A DNA stretch of 64,000 bases from Streptomyces sp. NBC_00536 (GCF_036346295.1 NZ_CP107819.1:6882001-6946000), one strand, 5' to 3'. Shown: positions 46,345 through 55,617, counted from the first letter of the stretch. The notes: generated by a model from the sequence alone, not told the origin. Program-made: numbers and translations.

Positions 46345-47112
46345 CTAGAGGGCGGTGAGGATCCGCGGGCCGTCGGCGGTGATCGCGACGGTGTGCTCGG
46401 CGTGCGCCGCCCGGCTGCCGTCGACGGTCCGCAGGGTCCAGCCGTCCGCGTCGGTCAGATAGTCGTCCGTACCGCCCGCGACCAGCATCGGCTCGATCGC
46501 GAGGACCATGCCGGGGCGCAGCTTCATGCCGCGCCCCGGCGGGCCCTCGTTGGGCACGCCCGGGTCCTCGTGCATGGCGCGGCCGATGCCGTGGCCGCCG
46601 AAGCCGTCGGGTATGCCGTACCCCGCGGCGCGGCCGACCGTACCGATCGCATGGGCGATGTCGCCGATGCGGTTCCCGGGCACGGCCGCGGCGATGCCCG
46701 CGGCCAGGGCGCGCTCCGCCGCCCCGATCAGCGCCAGGTCGGCCGGGCGGGCCCGGCCGACGGTGAAGCTGACCGCCGCGTCCCCGGCCCAGCCGTCCAG
46801 GGTCGCCCCGCAGTCGATGCTGACGAGGTCGCCGTCGAGCAGCCGGTAGTCGTCCGGGATGCCGTGCACGATCGCGTCATTGACCGAGGCGCACACGACC
46901 GCGGGGAAGGGTACGGGCGCGAACCGCGGCCGGTACCCGAGGAAGGGCGAGCCCGCGCCCGCGTCGCGCAGCACCTCCCGGGCCACCCCGTCCAGTTCCC
47001 GCAGGGACACCCCCACGTCCGCGGCCCCGCGCACGGCGTCCAGGGCGCGGGCGACCACCCGGCCGGACTCGCGCATCGCTTCGATCGATCGTTCCGTCTT
47101 GAGTTCCACCAT
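46345..47112 (-). CDS. map: Type I methionine aminopeptidase (paralogue)
   Basis: 255 residues that remove N-terminal methionine. Metal ligands are all present: SIDCGATLDGWAGDAAVSF (two Asp), GGHGIGRAMHEDP (His), LAIEPM (Glu), HAEHTVA (Glu). There is no N-terminal zinc finger. Two ATGs (47118, 47112) are possible; a TATAGT -10 box at 47120-47125 is seven bases before the second, fitting a leaderless transcript from 47112. That box overlaps a perfect ATACCGGTAT palindrome, so the gene is probably repressed by the divergent XRE regulator. A regulated second MetAP, rather than the housekeeping copy near ribosomal genes, is likely. Confidence 0.9.
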   Translation of the reverse strand: MVELKTERSIEAMRESGRVVARALDAVRGAADVGVSLRELDGVAREVLRDAGAGSPFLGYRPRFAPVPFPAVVCASVNDAIVHGIPDDYRLLDGDLVSIDCGATLDGWAGDAAVSFTVGRARPADLALIGAAERALAAGIAAAVPGNRIGDIAHAIGTVGRAAGYGIPDGFGGHGIGRAMHEDPGVPNEGPPGRGMKLRPGMVLAIEPMLVAGGTDDYLTDADGWTLRTVDGSRAAHAEHTVAITADGPRILTAL

Positions 47113-47120
47113 GCCCATTA

Positions 47121-47162
47121 CTATACCGGTATTTCTATACCGGGATAGATGTAACGGTATAG
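47121..47162. promoter_or_regulatory. Clustered TATACCG operators between map and the XRE gene
   Basis: CTATACCGGTAT (47121-47132, with the perfect palindrome ATACCGGTAT), CTATACCGGGATAG (47135-47148) and the inverted GTAACGGTATAG (47151-47162) share a CTATACCG half-site. The first covers the map -10 box and the last lies about 17 bp before the TAGCAT -10 box of the regulator. Such an A/T-containing cluster stands out in this GC-rich sequence. Probable binding site for the 83-residue XRE protein. Confidence 0.75.
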
Positions 47163-47190
47163 AAATTGGCGGGCGGGGTAGCATGGGGGC

Positions 47191-47442
47191 ATGGTCCGCA
47201 CCCCTCTCACCCCTGAAGAGCGCGAGCGCGGCGAGCGCCTCGGCGCCCTGTTGCGCGCATCGCGCGGCGACCGCAGCATGGTCGAGGTCGCCGCCGCCGC
47301 CGGGCTCTCCGCCGAGACCCTGCGCAAGATCGAGACCGGCCGGGCGCCCACGCCCGCCTTCTTCACCATCGCCGCCCTCGCCGGCGCCCTCGACCTCTCG
47401 ATGGACGACCTGCTGCGGCGGTGCGCCTTCGTGCCCGCCTGA
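47191..47442 (+). CDS. XRE-family HTH regulator
   Basis: 83 residues, nearly all one HTH_3 domain: ERLGALLRASRGDRSMVEVA, AAAGLSAETLRKIETGRAPT (recognition helix) and a dimerising C-terminal helix. It is expressed leaderless from a TAGCAT -10 box (47179-47184) six bases before ATG. It is divergent from map with shared operators, so it probably represses both. It ends before a lipoprotein gene. Confidence 0.88.
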   Translation: MVRTPLTPEERERGERLGALLRASRGDRSMVEVAAAAGLSAETLRKIETGRAPTPAFFTIAALAGALDLSMDDLLRRCAFVPA

Positions 47443-47533
47443 CGGACGTCTGACGGGACGTCTTCGTCCGCCGAACGGCCCCATCGGCGGTGGGGAAAGC
47501 CGGGCGCGGGGCAAGCGTGAAGGCGTGTCAGCC

Positions 47534-48790
47534 ATGAACGCATCCAAGCGACTCGGTCTCGGTCTCGTCGGAGCCCTGCTGGCGAGCGGACTGCTGCTCG
47601 CCGCCTGTGCCGCACCCGACGGGCAGGCCCATGCCAAGAAGCCGGGCGACGTGGTTTTCCGTCACCCGGGCGTCGTCGTCAGCCACACCCAGCTCCAGTA
47701 CGCGAAGAAGATGGTCGCGGACGGGAAGGAGCCGTGGCGCACGGCGTACCGGGACCTGCGCAAGAGCCGGTACGCCTCGCTCGCCTACACCGCCCACCCG
47801 GCCGACGTGGTGCCCTGCCCCTTCAACGCCGGGCCGCAGTCCTGCCTGGACGAGCGCCAGGACGCCATCGCCGCCTACACCCACGCCCTGCTCTGGTCGG
47901 TGACCGGCGAGACCGCGCACGTCCGCAAGGCCGTCGAGATCATGGACGGCTGGTCCGCGACGATGAAGCGGCACGAGAAGGACAACGGCCCCCTGCAGGC
48001 CGCCTGGTCCGGCTCCACCTGGGCGCGGGCCGCCGAGATCGTCCACGCGGACTACCCGAACTGGGAGAAGTCGCAGGTCGACCGGTTCAAGGAGATGCTG
48101 CGCACGGCCTACCTGCCCGCCGTACGAGCCCAGGTCCCGGCCTACAACGGCAACTGGGAACTGGCGATGACCGACGCCTCCGTGGCCATCGCGGTGTTCC
48201 TGGAGGACCAGGCCGTCTTCAAGGAGTCGCTGGAACGATTCCGCACCCGGGTCCCGGCCTACTTCTACCTCCGCAAGGACGGCCCGCACCCGATCGGTCC
48301 CGCGCACACCGCCATCGACACCCCGGACAAGGTCAAGGCGTACTGGTTCAACCAGGGCACCTACGTCGACGGCATCGCGCAGGAGACCTGCCGCAACCTC
48401 ATGCACATCGGGTACGCGCTCGCCGCGTCCGCGCACATCGCCGAGACCGCCTGGCACCAGGGCGTCGACCTGTACGGCGAGGAAGCCGACCGGATCACGG
48501 CCGCGCTGGAGTTCCACGCGAAGTACCAGCTGGGGGAGGAGCCCCCGCAGTGGCTGTGCGGCGGGACGGTGGAGCGCACCATGGGGCCGGACCTGGAGGT
48601 GGCCCTGCACCACTACGAGACGCGGACCGGCGCGAAACTCCCGTACACCCGCCGGCTCGCCGAGTCGGTGCGGCCCGCCGGCACCGACGACCTGTTCGTG
48701 GCCTGGGAGACCCTGACGCACGGCGAGGCGCCGCGTACGTCCGGGGCGGCCGTGGTGGACGCGGGAGCGGCGGCGGGCGCGGAGGACTGA
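47534..48790 (+). CDS. Alginate lyase family lipoprotein
   Basis: 418 residues. A signal peptide ends in LAAC, so it is a lipoprotein. The (alpha/alpha)-toroid alginate lyase fold (AlgLyase/PL5-like) is recognised by NGNWELAMTDASVAIAVFL (Asn-Trp-x-x-x catalytic helix), FNQGTYVDGIAQETCRNLMH (His/Tyr region) and the helical repeats. It would cleave uronic-acid-containing polysaccharide by beta-elimination; the real substrate is unknown. Confidence 0.82.
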   Translation: MNASKRLGLGLVGALLASGLLLAACAAPDGQAHAKKPGDVVFRHPGVVVSHTQLQYAKKMVADGKEPWRTAYRDLRKSRYASLAYTAHPADVVPCPFNAGPQSCLDERQDAIAAYTHALLWSVTGETAHVRKAVEIMDGWSATMKRHEKDNGPLQAAWSGSTWARAAEIVHADYPNWEKSQVDRFKEMLRTAYLPAVRAQVPAYNGNWELAMTDASVAIAVFLEDQAVFKESLERFRTRVPAYFYLRKDGPHPIGPAHTAIDTPDKVKAYWFNQGTYVDGIAQETCRNLMHIGYALAASAHIAETAWHQGVDLYGEEADRITAALEFHAKYQLGEEPPQWLCGGTVERTMGPDLEVALHHYETRTGAKLPYTRRLAESVRPAGTDDLFVAWETLTHGEAPRTSGAAVVDAGAAAGAED

Positions 48791-48844
48791 CCGGTGGACG
48801 ATCCGGCGAGCGGGGCTCCAGAGGCCACCGCCTAGGCTCGGGCC

Positions 48845-49225
48845 ATGACTCTTGAGGAGCTGGGCCGGTCCCGGTACGTCAGTCTCACCACCTACCGCAA
48901 GGACGGGACGCCGGTGGCGACACCGGTGTGGGCCGTGGCCGACGGCGGCGAGCTGTACATCTGGACGAAGAGCGACACCTGGAAGGTCAAGCGGATCCGC
49001 AACAACGGGCGGGTCTCCGTCGTGGCCTGTGACGTGCGCGGGCGCGCCGAGGAGGGCGCGACCGCGCTGGAGGGGGAGGCCCGGCTGCTGGACGAGGCGG
49101 GCCTGAACCGGGTGCGCAAGCTGATGGCCCGGAAGTACACCTGGCAGTACTGGATGGTGGACGTGCCCGCGACCCTCGCCCGGCGCGGGAAGCGTCCGCA
49201 CACCGCGATCGCCGTCAAGCTTTGA
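48845..49225 (+). CDS. PPOX-class F420-dependent oxidoreductase
   Basis: 126-residue split-barrel flavin/deazaflavin reductase: RYVSLTTYRKDGTPVATPVW, ELYIWTKSDTWKVKRIRNN and the KYTWQYW segment fit the F420-binding group. A TAGGCT -10 box (48833-48838) six bases before the ATG without ribosome binding site marks a leaderless transcript. Confidence 0.9.
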   Translation: MTLEELGRSRYVSLTTYRKDGTPVATPVWAVADGGELYIWTKSDTWKVKRIRNNGRVSVVACDVRGRAEEGATALEGEARLLDEAGLNRVRKLMARKYTWQYWMVDVPATLARRGKRPHTAIAVKL

Positions 49226-49270
49226 GATTCCCGTAGCCCGCCCGTAACACAGGTGGGGTCCAATGCGGGG

Positions 49271-50803
49271 ATGGATACGGTGAGTTCCACGGCGATTACT
49301 CAACTGGCCTCGCACCTCAGGGTGTTGACCGAATCCCTGGACCCCGGAGCGGGCTGGTACGGCGAGTTCCTGCGCCGCGACCCCGAGGGGATGCGGGCCT
49401 GCCTCGACGGGATCGCGATACCGCCGTGGGACGTCGTGGAATCGCTGCTCCAGGACCTGGCGGGGCTGCGGGGCGCGGAGTTCGCGGCCGAACGGTCCGG
49501 GCACGCGGCCCGGCTGCGGCAGGCCGCCGTCCTCGCCTACGACCGGATGCCGGGCGGTGAGGAGGAGCTGCACGCGCTGCTCGCGGCCGCCGGAGCGCAA
49601 CGGGAGGCCTCCGAGGCCGCCGTATACGCCCTGACCGCGCGGCTGTCGGCGGCCGGACCGGCGGACGCCGCGGCCCTCGCCCGGGAACTGTCCTGGACCC
49701 AGGACGACCTGACCCGCGCCACCTCCCGCTGCGCGGACCTCGCCGCCCGCCTGGACGCCCTCGCACCCCAGCTCCCGGCCCTCCCCCGCCAACGCCCGCC
49801 CACGGGCCCCCCGGACCCCCTGTGGCCCCCGGCCGACTCCGCCGACTTCGCCGTCTCCGATCCGGAACCCCCGGCGTGGGCCCCCTCCGGGGCGGATCCG
49901 GAACCCCCGGCCGGTCCGGGGGTCCCGTGGCTGCCGGGGGATGCCGCGCAGGAGGGCGCGGTGCCGGACCCCGGGCCCCGGCTGGTCGCCGGTGCGCGCA
50001 AGGTGCGGCGGAGCGGTGGAGCCCGGTTCGCCGGGGCGGCGCCGGAGGACGGCGGCACGGCGGCCTTCGCGGCCCCGCCCGGGATGACGGGCACGCCGGA
50101 TCCCGCGGTCCCGCGCGGAGCCCGCTTCGGCCGCCCGGCCGCCCCCGGGCCCAGCTGGGCGGACCACCCGGCCGAGCCCGGGGCGGGTACGCCCGCCACC
50201 GGGACGGGAGCCGTGGGAACCGAGCCCGCGCCCGGCGCCGTAGGGCCCGCGCCCGGGGACGGGAGGTCCGGGCCGGGGGAGGGAGCGCCCGTGCTCGTGG
50301 GGGAGTTGATCGGGCTGCGGGGTCAGGGGCGGACCGGCGAGGCGCACGCGCTGCTCTGCGAGGCCGCCTGGTGGGACGCGGCGCTGCTGCCCGGGCTGGG
50401 CCGGGAGCTGGAGCGGGCCGGGCTCGCGGCGGACTGGGCGGCGCTGCTCTGGGAGGCGGCCTCGCTGCCCCCCGACCGGCTGGCCGCCCTCGCCGCGGCC
50501 CTGGAGGATTCCGGGCGCCCCGGCGACTGCGACCGGCTGCTGCGCCAGGGCGCCGCCCGCCCCGCGCCGGAGATCGCGGACGCGGCCCTCGCCCTCGGCG
50601 CGGCCGGCCGGGCCCGCGAGGCCGACTCCCTGCTGGAGGCCTTCGTACGGGTGCGCACCGCGGAGGAGGCGGCCCGGCTCGCCCGCCGGGACCCCGGGTG
50701 GTTCGCGCCGCGCCTGCTGCGCGCGGCCCGCGGAGTGTCCGGATCCGCCCACCGGGACCTCGTCCACGCCTTCCGCGTGGCCGGAATCGCCACAACCGCC
50801 TGA
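49271..50803 (+). CDS. Hypothetical protein with proline-rich linker
   Basis: 510 residues from ATG 49271. An N-terminal helical part (1-150; WYGEFLRRDPEGMRACLDGI), a Pro/Gly/Ala-rich low-complexity linker (about 160-335) and a C-terminal helical domain with short repeats (ADWAALLWEAASLPPDRLAA and similar) that resemble degenerate TPR-like units. No signal peptide or TM helix. Family not recognised; similar linker proteins occur across Streptomyces. Confidence 0.75.
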   Translation: MDTVSSTAITQLASHLRVLTESLDPGAGWYGEFLRRDPEGMRACLDGIAIPPWDVVESLLQDLAGLRGAEFAAERSGHAARLRQAAVLAYDRMPGGEEELHALLAAAGAQREASEAAVYALTARLSAAGPADAAALARELSWTQDDLTRATSRCADLAARLDALAPQLPALPRQRPPTGPPDPLWPPADSADFAVSDPEPPAWAPSGADPEPPAGPGVPWLPGDAAQEGAVPDPGPRLVAGARKVRRSGGARFAGAAPEDGGTAAFAAPPGMTGTPDPAVPRGARFGRPAAPGPSWADHPAEPGAGTPATGTGAVGTEPAPGAVGPAPGDGRSGPGEGAPVLVGELIGLRGQGRTGEAHALLCEAAWWDAALLPGLGRELERAGLAADWAALLWEAASLPPDRLAALAAALEDSGRPGDCDRLLRQGAARPAPEIADAALALGAAGRAREADSLLEAFVRVRTAEEAARLARRDPGWFAPRLLRAARGVSGSAHRDLVHAFRVAGIATTA

Positions 50804-50959
50804 GCCACCACCGGGCTCCCTCCGGCCCCCTCCGCCCCGTTGTCCGACTCCTGACCCCGGTTGAACACAATCGACCACGGGGCGACGTATGTTGATCGTC
50901 TCGGCCATCCGTGCGCGGTGGTCTTGCCCCGGAGTGTGACGAGGCCTACTTTCGACTCC

Positions 50960-50985
50960 CTACGCACACCGTCTACGTGCGTAGA
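50960..50985. promoter_or_regulatory. Inverted repeat upstream of the pyrimidine-degradation operon
   Basis: CTACGCAC (50960-50967) and GTGCGTAG (50977-50984) are exact complements; the right half is itself a smaller palindrome TCTACG-TG-CGTAGA (50972-50985). It lies 30 bp before the first gene of the operon, next to its CAAGGAGC ribosome binding site. Candidate repressor site; no regulator is adjacent. Confidence 0.55.
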
Positions 50986-51014
50986 GGCCGGCGTCCCGTC
51001 GCAAGGAGCAGCTC

Positions 51015-51857
51015 ATGGCCCACCTCGTCCGCGCCGCGCTGGTTCAGGCCACCTGGACCGGCGACACCGAGTCGATGATCGCCAAACACGAGGAGCACGC
51101 CCGCAGGGCCGCCGCCCAGGGCGCGCGGATCATCGGGTTCCAGGAGGTGTTCAACGCCCCCTACTTCTGCCAGGTGCAGGAGCCCGAGCACTACCGCTGG
51201 GCCGAAGCCGTCCCCGACGGGCCGACCGTCCGCCGGATGCAGGAACTCGCCCGCGAGACCGGCATGGTGATCGTCGTACCGGTCTTCGAGCTGGAGAGCG
51301 AGGGCTTCTACTACAACACGGCGGCCGTGATCGACGCCGACGGCAGCTACCTCGGCAAGTACCGCAAGCACCACATCCCGCAGGTCAAGGGCTTCTGGGA
51401 GAAGTACTACTTCCGCCCGGGCAACCTGGGCTGGCCCGTGTTCGACACGGCCGTCGGCAAGGTCGGCGTCTACATCTGCTACGACCGCCACTTCCCGGAG
51501 GGCTGGCGCGCCCTCGGCCTCGCCGGTGCCCAGCTCGTCTACAACCCCTCCGCCACCTCCCGGGGCCTCTCCGGCCACCTCTGGCAGCTGGAACAGCCCG
51601 CGTCCGCCGTCGCCAACGAGTACTTCGTCGCCGCCATCAACCGCGTCGGCCAGGAGGAGTACGGCGACAACGACTTCTACGGCACCAGCTACTTCGTCGA
51701 CCCGCGCGGTCAGTTCGTCGGCGAGGTCGCCAGCGACAAGGAGGAGGAACTCCTGGTCCGCGACCTCGACTTCGACCTCATCAAGGAGGTCCGCGACCAG
51801 TGGGCCTTCTACCGCGACCGCCGCCCCGACGCCTACGGAGGGCTCGTACAGCCGTGA
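51015..51857 (+). CDS. Nitrilase-superfamily amidohydrolase (beta-ureidopropionase-like)
   Basis: 280 residues with the catalytic Glu-Lys-Cys triad in GFQEVFN, KYRKHHIPQ and YICYDRHFPE. The length and the following genes point to beta-ureidopropionase/N-carbamoyl-beta-alanine amidohydrolase, the last hydrolytic step of reductive pyrimidine breakdown (or N-carbamoyl amino acid hydrolysis after hydantoin opening). An AAGGAGC ribosome binding site lies upstream. The stop overlaps the aminotransferase start. Confidence 0.88.
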   Translation: MAHLVRAALVQATWTGDTESMIAKHEEHARRAAAQGARIIGFQEVFNAPYFCQVQEPEHYRWAEAVPDGPTVRRMQELARETGMVIVVPVFELESEGFYYNTAAVIDADGSYLGKYRKHHIPQVKGFWEKYYFRPGNLGWPVFDTAVGKVGVYICYDRHFPEGWRALGLAGAQLVYNPSATSRGLSGHLWQLEQPASAVANEYFVAAINRVGQEEYGDNDFYGTSYFVDPRGQFVGEVASDKEEELLVRDLDFDLIKEVRDQWAFYRDRRPDAYGGLVQP

Positions 51858-53149
51858 CCGACCCGATCCCGCTCCACAGCCGCCACCAGGCCGTCATGCC
51901 GAACTGGCTGGCCCTGTACTACGACCGCCCCATCGAACTCACCCACGGCGAGGGCCGCCACGTCTGGGACGCCGACGGCAACCGCTACCTGGACTTCTTC
52001 GGCGGCATCCTCACCACCATGACCGCCCACGCCCTCCCCGAGGTCACCAAAGCGGTCGCCGAGCAGGCCGGGCGGATCATCCACTCCTCCACCCTCTACC
52101 TGAACCGGCCGATGGTCGAACTCGCCGAACGGGTCGCCGCCCTGTCCGGCATCCCCGACGCCCGGGTCTTCTTCACCACCTCCGGCACCGAGGCCAACGA
52201 CACCGCCCTGCTGCTGGCGACGACGTACCGCCGTTCGAACCAGATCCTGGCGATGCGCAACAGCTACCACGGCCGGTCCTTCGCCACGGTCTCCCTCACC
52301 GGCAACCGCGGCTGGTCCCCGACCAGTCTCTCGCCGCTCCAGACCTACTACGTGCACGGCGCGGTCCGCGGCCGCGGCCCCTTCGCGGCGCTGTCCGACG
52401 CCGAGTTCACCGCCGCCGCCGTCGCGGACCTGGAGGACGTGCTCGGCCAGGCGCGCAGCGGAGTGGCCGCCCTGATCGCCGAACCGATCCAGGGCGTCGG
52501 CGGGTTCACCTCCCCGCCCGACGGCCTCTACGGCGCCTTCCGCGAGGTCCTCGACCGGCACGGGATCCTCTGGATCAGCGACGAGGTGCAGACCGGCTGG
52601 GGCCGTACCGGCGACCACTTCTGGGGCTGGCAGGCACACGCCCAGAACGGCCCGCCGGACATCCTCACCTTCGCCAAGGGCATCGGCAACGGCATGTCCA
52701 TCGGCGGCGTCGTCGCCCGCGGCGAGATCATGAACTGCCTGGACGCCAACTCCATCTCCACCTTCGGCGGTTCCCCGGTCACCATGGCCGCGGGCGTCGC
52801 CAACCTCGGCTACCTCCTCGAACACGACCTCCAGGGCAACGCCCGCCGGGTCGGCGGCCTGCTGCTGGAGCGGCTGCGCGCCGTCACGGCCGGCGTGCCC
52901 GCCGTACGGGAGGTGCGCGGCCGGGGCCTGATGGCGGGCATCGAACTCACCCGGCCCGGCACCGACCAGGCCGATCCGCAGGCGGCCGCCGCCGTCCTGG
53001 AAGCCGCCCGCGAAGGCGGCCTCCTGCTGGGCAAGGGCGGCGGGCACAACACCAGCGTGCTGCGCATCGCGCCCCCGCTGACCCTCACCGTCTCCGAGGC
53101 GGAAGAGGGCGCCGAGATCCTCGCCGGGGCCTTGCGCACGCTGAACTAG
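51854..53149 (+). CDS. Class III omega-aminotransferase
   Basis: 431 residues from GTG 51854, overlapping the previous stop. PLP motifs: FFTTSGTEAND, NSYHGRS, SDEVQTGWGRTG and the Schiff-base Lys in TFAKGIGNG. It resembles beta-alanine-pyruvate or alanine-glyoxylate aminotransferase 2. In this operon it would transfer the amino group of beta-alanine released from uracil, or use glyoxylate. Confidence 0.9.
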   Translation: MTDPIPLHSRHQAVMPNWLALYYDRPIELTHGEGRHVWDADGNRYLDFFGGILTTMTAHALPEVTKAVAEQAGRIIHSSTLYLNRPMVELAERVAALSGIPDARVFFTTSGTEANDTALLLATTYRRSNQILAMRNSYHGRSFATVSLTGNRGWSPTSLSPLQTYYVHGAVRGRGPFAALSDAEFTAAAVADLEDVLGQARSGVAALIAEPIQGVGGFTSPPDGLYGAFREVLDRHGILWISDEVQTGWGRTGDHFWGWQAHAQNGPPDILTFAKGIGNGMSIGGVVARGEIMNCLDANSISTFGGSPVTMAAGVANLGYLLEHDLQGNARRVGGLLLERLRAVTAGVPAVREVRGRGLMAGIELTRPGTDQADPQAAAAVLEAAREGGLLLGKGGGHNTSVLRIAPPLTLTVSEAEEGAEILAGALRTLN

Positions 53150-53201
53150 AGCCGGACCCCAGAGCCGCATCAGCGCCGAACCATCCACGGGGGAGAGGGA
53201 C

Positions 53202-54602
53202 ATGCCCAACCGCACCCTGATCACCGGCGGCCTCGTCGTCACCGCCGCCGACGAACTGCACGCCGACGTCCTGATCGAGGACGGCCGGATCGCCGCGCTC
53301 GCCACGCACGGCTCGGCGGCCGCCGCCGCGTGGACGGCCGACCGTACGATCGACGCCGGCGGGAAGTACGTCATCCCCGGCGGCGTCGACGTGCACACCC
53401 ACATGGAGCTGCCCTTCGGCGGCACCGCCGCCTCCGACACCTTCGAGACCGGCACCCGGGCCGCCGCCTGGGGCGGCACCACGACCATCGTGGACTTCGC
53501 CGTCCAGAGCGTGGGCCGCGCCCTGCGCGAGGGACTGGACACCTGGTACGCCAAGGCCGACGGCAACTGCGCCATCGACTACGGCTTCCACATGATCCTC
53601 TCCGACGTGAACGAGGGCACCCTCAAGGAGATGGACAAGCTCGTCGAGGAGGGCATCACCTCCTTCAAACTGTTCATGGCCTACCCCGGGGTCTTCTACA
53701 GCGACGACGGCCGGATCCTGCGCGCCATGCAACGCTCCGCCGACAACGGCGGGCTGATCATGATGCACGCCGAGAACGGCATCGCCATCGACGTCCTCGT
53801 CGAACAGGCCCTGGCGCGCGGCGAGACCGACCCCCGCCACCACGGCGAGGTCCGCAAGGTGCTCCTCGAAGCCGAGGCCACCCACCGCGCGATCGCCCTG
53901 GCCCGGGTCGCGGGCGCCCCGCTGTACGTCGTCCACGTGTCCGCGGAGGAAGCCGTGGCGGAGCTGGCCGCGGCCCGGGACAAGGGGCTCCCCGTCTTCG
54001 GCGAGACCTGTCCGCAGTACCTCTTCCTGTCCACCGACAACCTGGAAGAGCCCGATTTCCAGGGCGCCAAGTACGTCTGCTCCACCCCGCTGCGCCCCCG
54101 CGAGCACCAGGCGGCGCTGTGGCGGGGACTGCGGACCAATGACCTCCAGGTGGTCTCCACCGACCACTGCCCCTTCTGCTTCCGCGGCCAGAAGGAGCTG
54201 GGCCTCGGCGACTTCTCCAAGATCCCCAACGGGCTGCCCGGGGTGGAGAACCGCATGGACCTGCTCCACCAGGCCGTCCTGGACGGGCACATCAGCCGCC
54301 GCCGCTGGATCGAGATCGCCTGCGCGACCCCGGCCCGGATGTTCGGCCTCTACCCCCAGAAGGGCACCATCGCGCCGGGCGCCGACGCCGACATCGTCCT
54401 CTACGATCCGCACGCCGAGCAGGTCATCTCCGCCGAGACGCACCACATGAACGTGGACTACTCGGCGTACGAGGGCAGGCGGATCACCGGACGCGTCGAC
54501 ACGGTCCTCTCGCGCGGCGAACTCGTCATCGACCGGCGCGAGTTCACCGGCCGGGCCGGCCACGGGGCCTTCGTACCGCGTTCCACCTGCCAGTACCTGT
54601 AA
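53202..54602 (+). CDS. hydA: Dihydropyrimidinase / hydantoinase
   Basis: 466-residue amidohydrolase opening the dihydrouracil or hydantoin ring. Binuclear metal ligands: DVHTHMELPFGG (His-x-His), carboxylated Lys in SFKLFMAYPG, MMHAENG, VHVSAEEA, and Asp in VSTDHCPF. CSTPLRP supplies the substrate-binding Ser. A GGGGGAGAGGG ribosome binding site precedes ATG 53202. Same operon as the ureidopropionase and permease. Confidence 0.93.
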   Translation: MPNRTLITGGLVVTAADELHADVLIEDGRIAALATHGSAAAAAWTADRTIDAGGKYVIPGGVDVHTHMELPFGGTAASDTFETGTRAAAWGGTTTIVDFAVQSVGRALREGLDTWYAKADGNCAIDYGFHMILSDVNEGTLKEMDKLVEEGITSFKLFMAYPGVFYSDDGRILRAMQRSADNGGLIMMHAENGIAIDVLVEQALARGETDPRHHGEVRKVLLEAEATHRAIALARVAGAPLYVVHVSAEEAVAELAAARDKGLPVFGETCPQYLFLSTDNLEEPDFQGAKYVCSTPLRPREHQAALWRGLRTNDLQVVSTDHCPFCFRGQKELGLGDFSKIPNGLPGVENRMDLLHQAVLDGHISRRRWIEIACATPARMFGLYPQKGTIAPGADADIVLYDPHAEQVISAETHHMNVDYSAYEGRRITGRVDTVLSRGELVIDRREFTGRAGHGAFVPRSTCQYL

Positions 54603-54615
54603 GGAGAGTCCCCGC

Positions 54616-55617
54616 ATGGACTTCGGCCTCGTCCTCCAGACCGACCCGCCCGCCTCCCAGGTCATCAGCCTCATGAAGCGCGCCGAACGCAACGGCTTCC
54701 GCTACGGCTGGACGTTCGACTCGGCGGTCCTCTGGCAGGAGCCGTTCGTCATCTACAGCCAGATCCTGGCCAACACCCAGCGGATGCACGTCGGTCCCAT
54801 GGTCACCAACCCGGGCACCCGCACCTGGGAGGTGACCGCCTCCACCTTCGCCACCCTGAACGACATGTACGGCAACCGCACGGTGTGCGGCATCGGGCGC
54901 GGGGACTCGGCGATGCGGGTCGCGGGCCGGGCCCCCAACACCCTGGCCCGCCTCGGCGATGCCATGGGCGTCATCCGGGACCTCGCGGAGGGCCGCGAGG
55001 CGGAGGTCGACGGCAACCGGATCCGCATCCCGTGGATCAAGGACGGGAAGCTGCCCGTCTGGATGGCGGCGTACGGGCCCAAGGCCCTGGCCCTGGCCGG
55101 GCAGAAGGCGGACGGGTTCATCCTCCAGCTCGCCGACCCCTTCCTCACCGAGTGGATGATCAAATCGGTCCGCGAGGCCGCCGCCGCGGCCGGCCGCGAC
55201 CCGGCGGAGATCACCATCTGCGTGGCCGCCCCCGCGTACGTGGGCGACGACCTCGCGCACGCCCGCGACCAGTGCCGCTGGTTCGGCGGCATGGTCGGCA
55301 ACCACGTCGCCGACCTGGTCTCCCGCTACGGCGAACACTCCGGCCTGGTCCCCGAGGACCTGACCGAGTACATCAAGTCCCGCCAGGGGTACGACTACAG
55401 CCACCACGGCCGCGCCGGAAACCCCTCCACCGACTTCGTCCCGGACGGGATCGTCGACCGCTTCTGCCTCCTGGGCCCGGCCGAGGCGCACATCGACAAG
55501 CTCCGCACCCTGCGCGCCCTCGGCGTCGACCAGTTCGCGCTGTACGCCATGCACGACGCCCGGGAGGCCGTGATCGACGCGTACGGCACGCAGATCATCC
55601 CGTCGCTCACCAGATGA
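54616..55617 (+). CDS. LLM-class F420-dependent oxidoreductase (TIGR03842-like)
   Basis: 333-residue luciferase-like TIM barrel: MDFGLVLQTDPPASQVISLM, RYGWTFDSAVLWQEPFVIY, NPGTRTWEVTAS, CGIGRGDSA. This subfamily regularly accompanies dihydropyrimidinase genes in actinobacteria; it may be the F420-linked uracil/dihydropyrimidine dehydrogenase step, which this operon otherwise lacks. That role is inference. Confidence 0.9.
   Translation: MDFGLVLQTDPPASQVISLMKRAERNGFRYGWTFDSAVLWQEPFVIYSQILANTQRMHVGPMVTNPGTRTWEVTASTFATLNDMYGNRTVCGIGRGDSAMRVAGRAPNTLARLGDAMGVIRDLAEGREAEVDGNRIRIPWIKDGKLPVWMAAYGPKALALAGQKADGFILQLADPFLTEWMIKSVREAAAAAGRDPAEITICVAAPAYVGDDLAHARDQCRWFGGMVGNHVADLVSRYGEHSGLVPEDLTEYIKSRQGYDYSHHGRAGNPSTDFVPDGIVDRFCLLGPAEAHIDKLRTLRALGVDQFALYAMHDAREAVIDAYGTQIIPSLTR

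Noticed and set aside
47528..50908. 1126-codon open frame on the minus strand
   Set aside because: Covers four well-supported plus-strand genes; amino-acid make-up is Gly/Arg/Pro-rich and it is a high-GC shadow frame.
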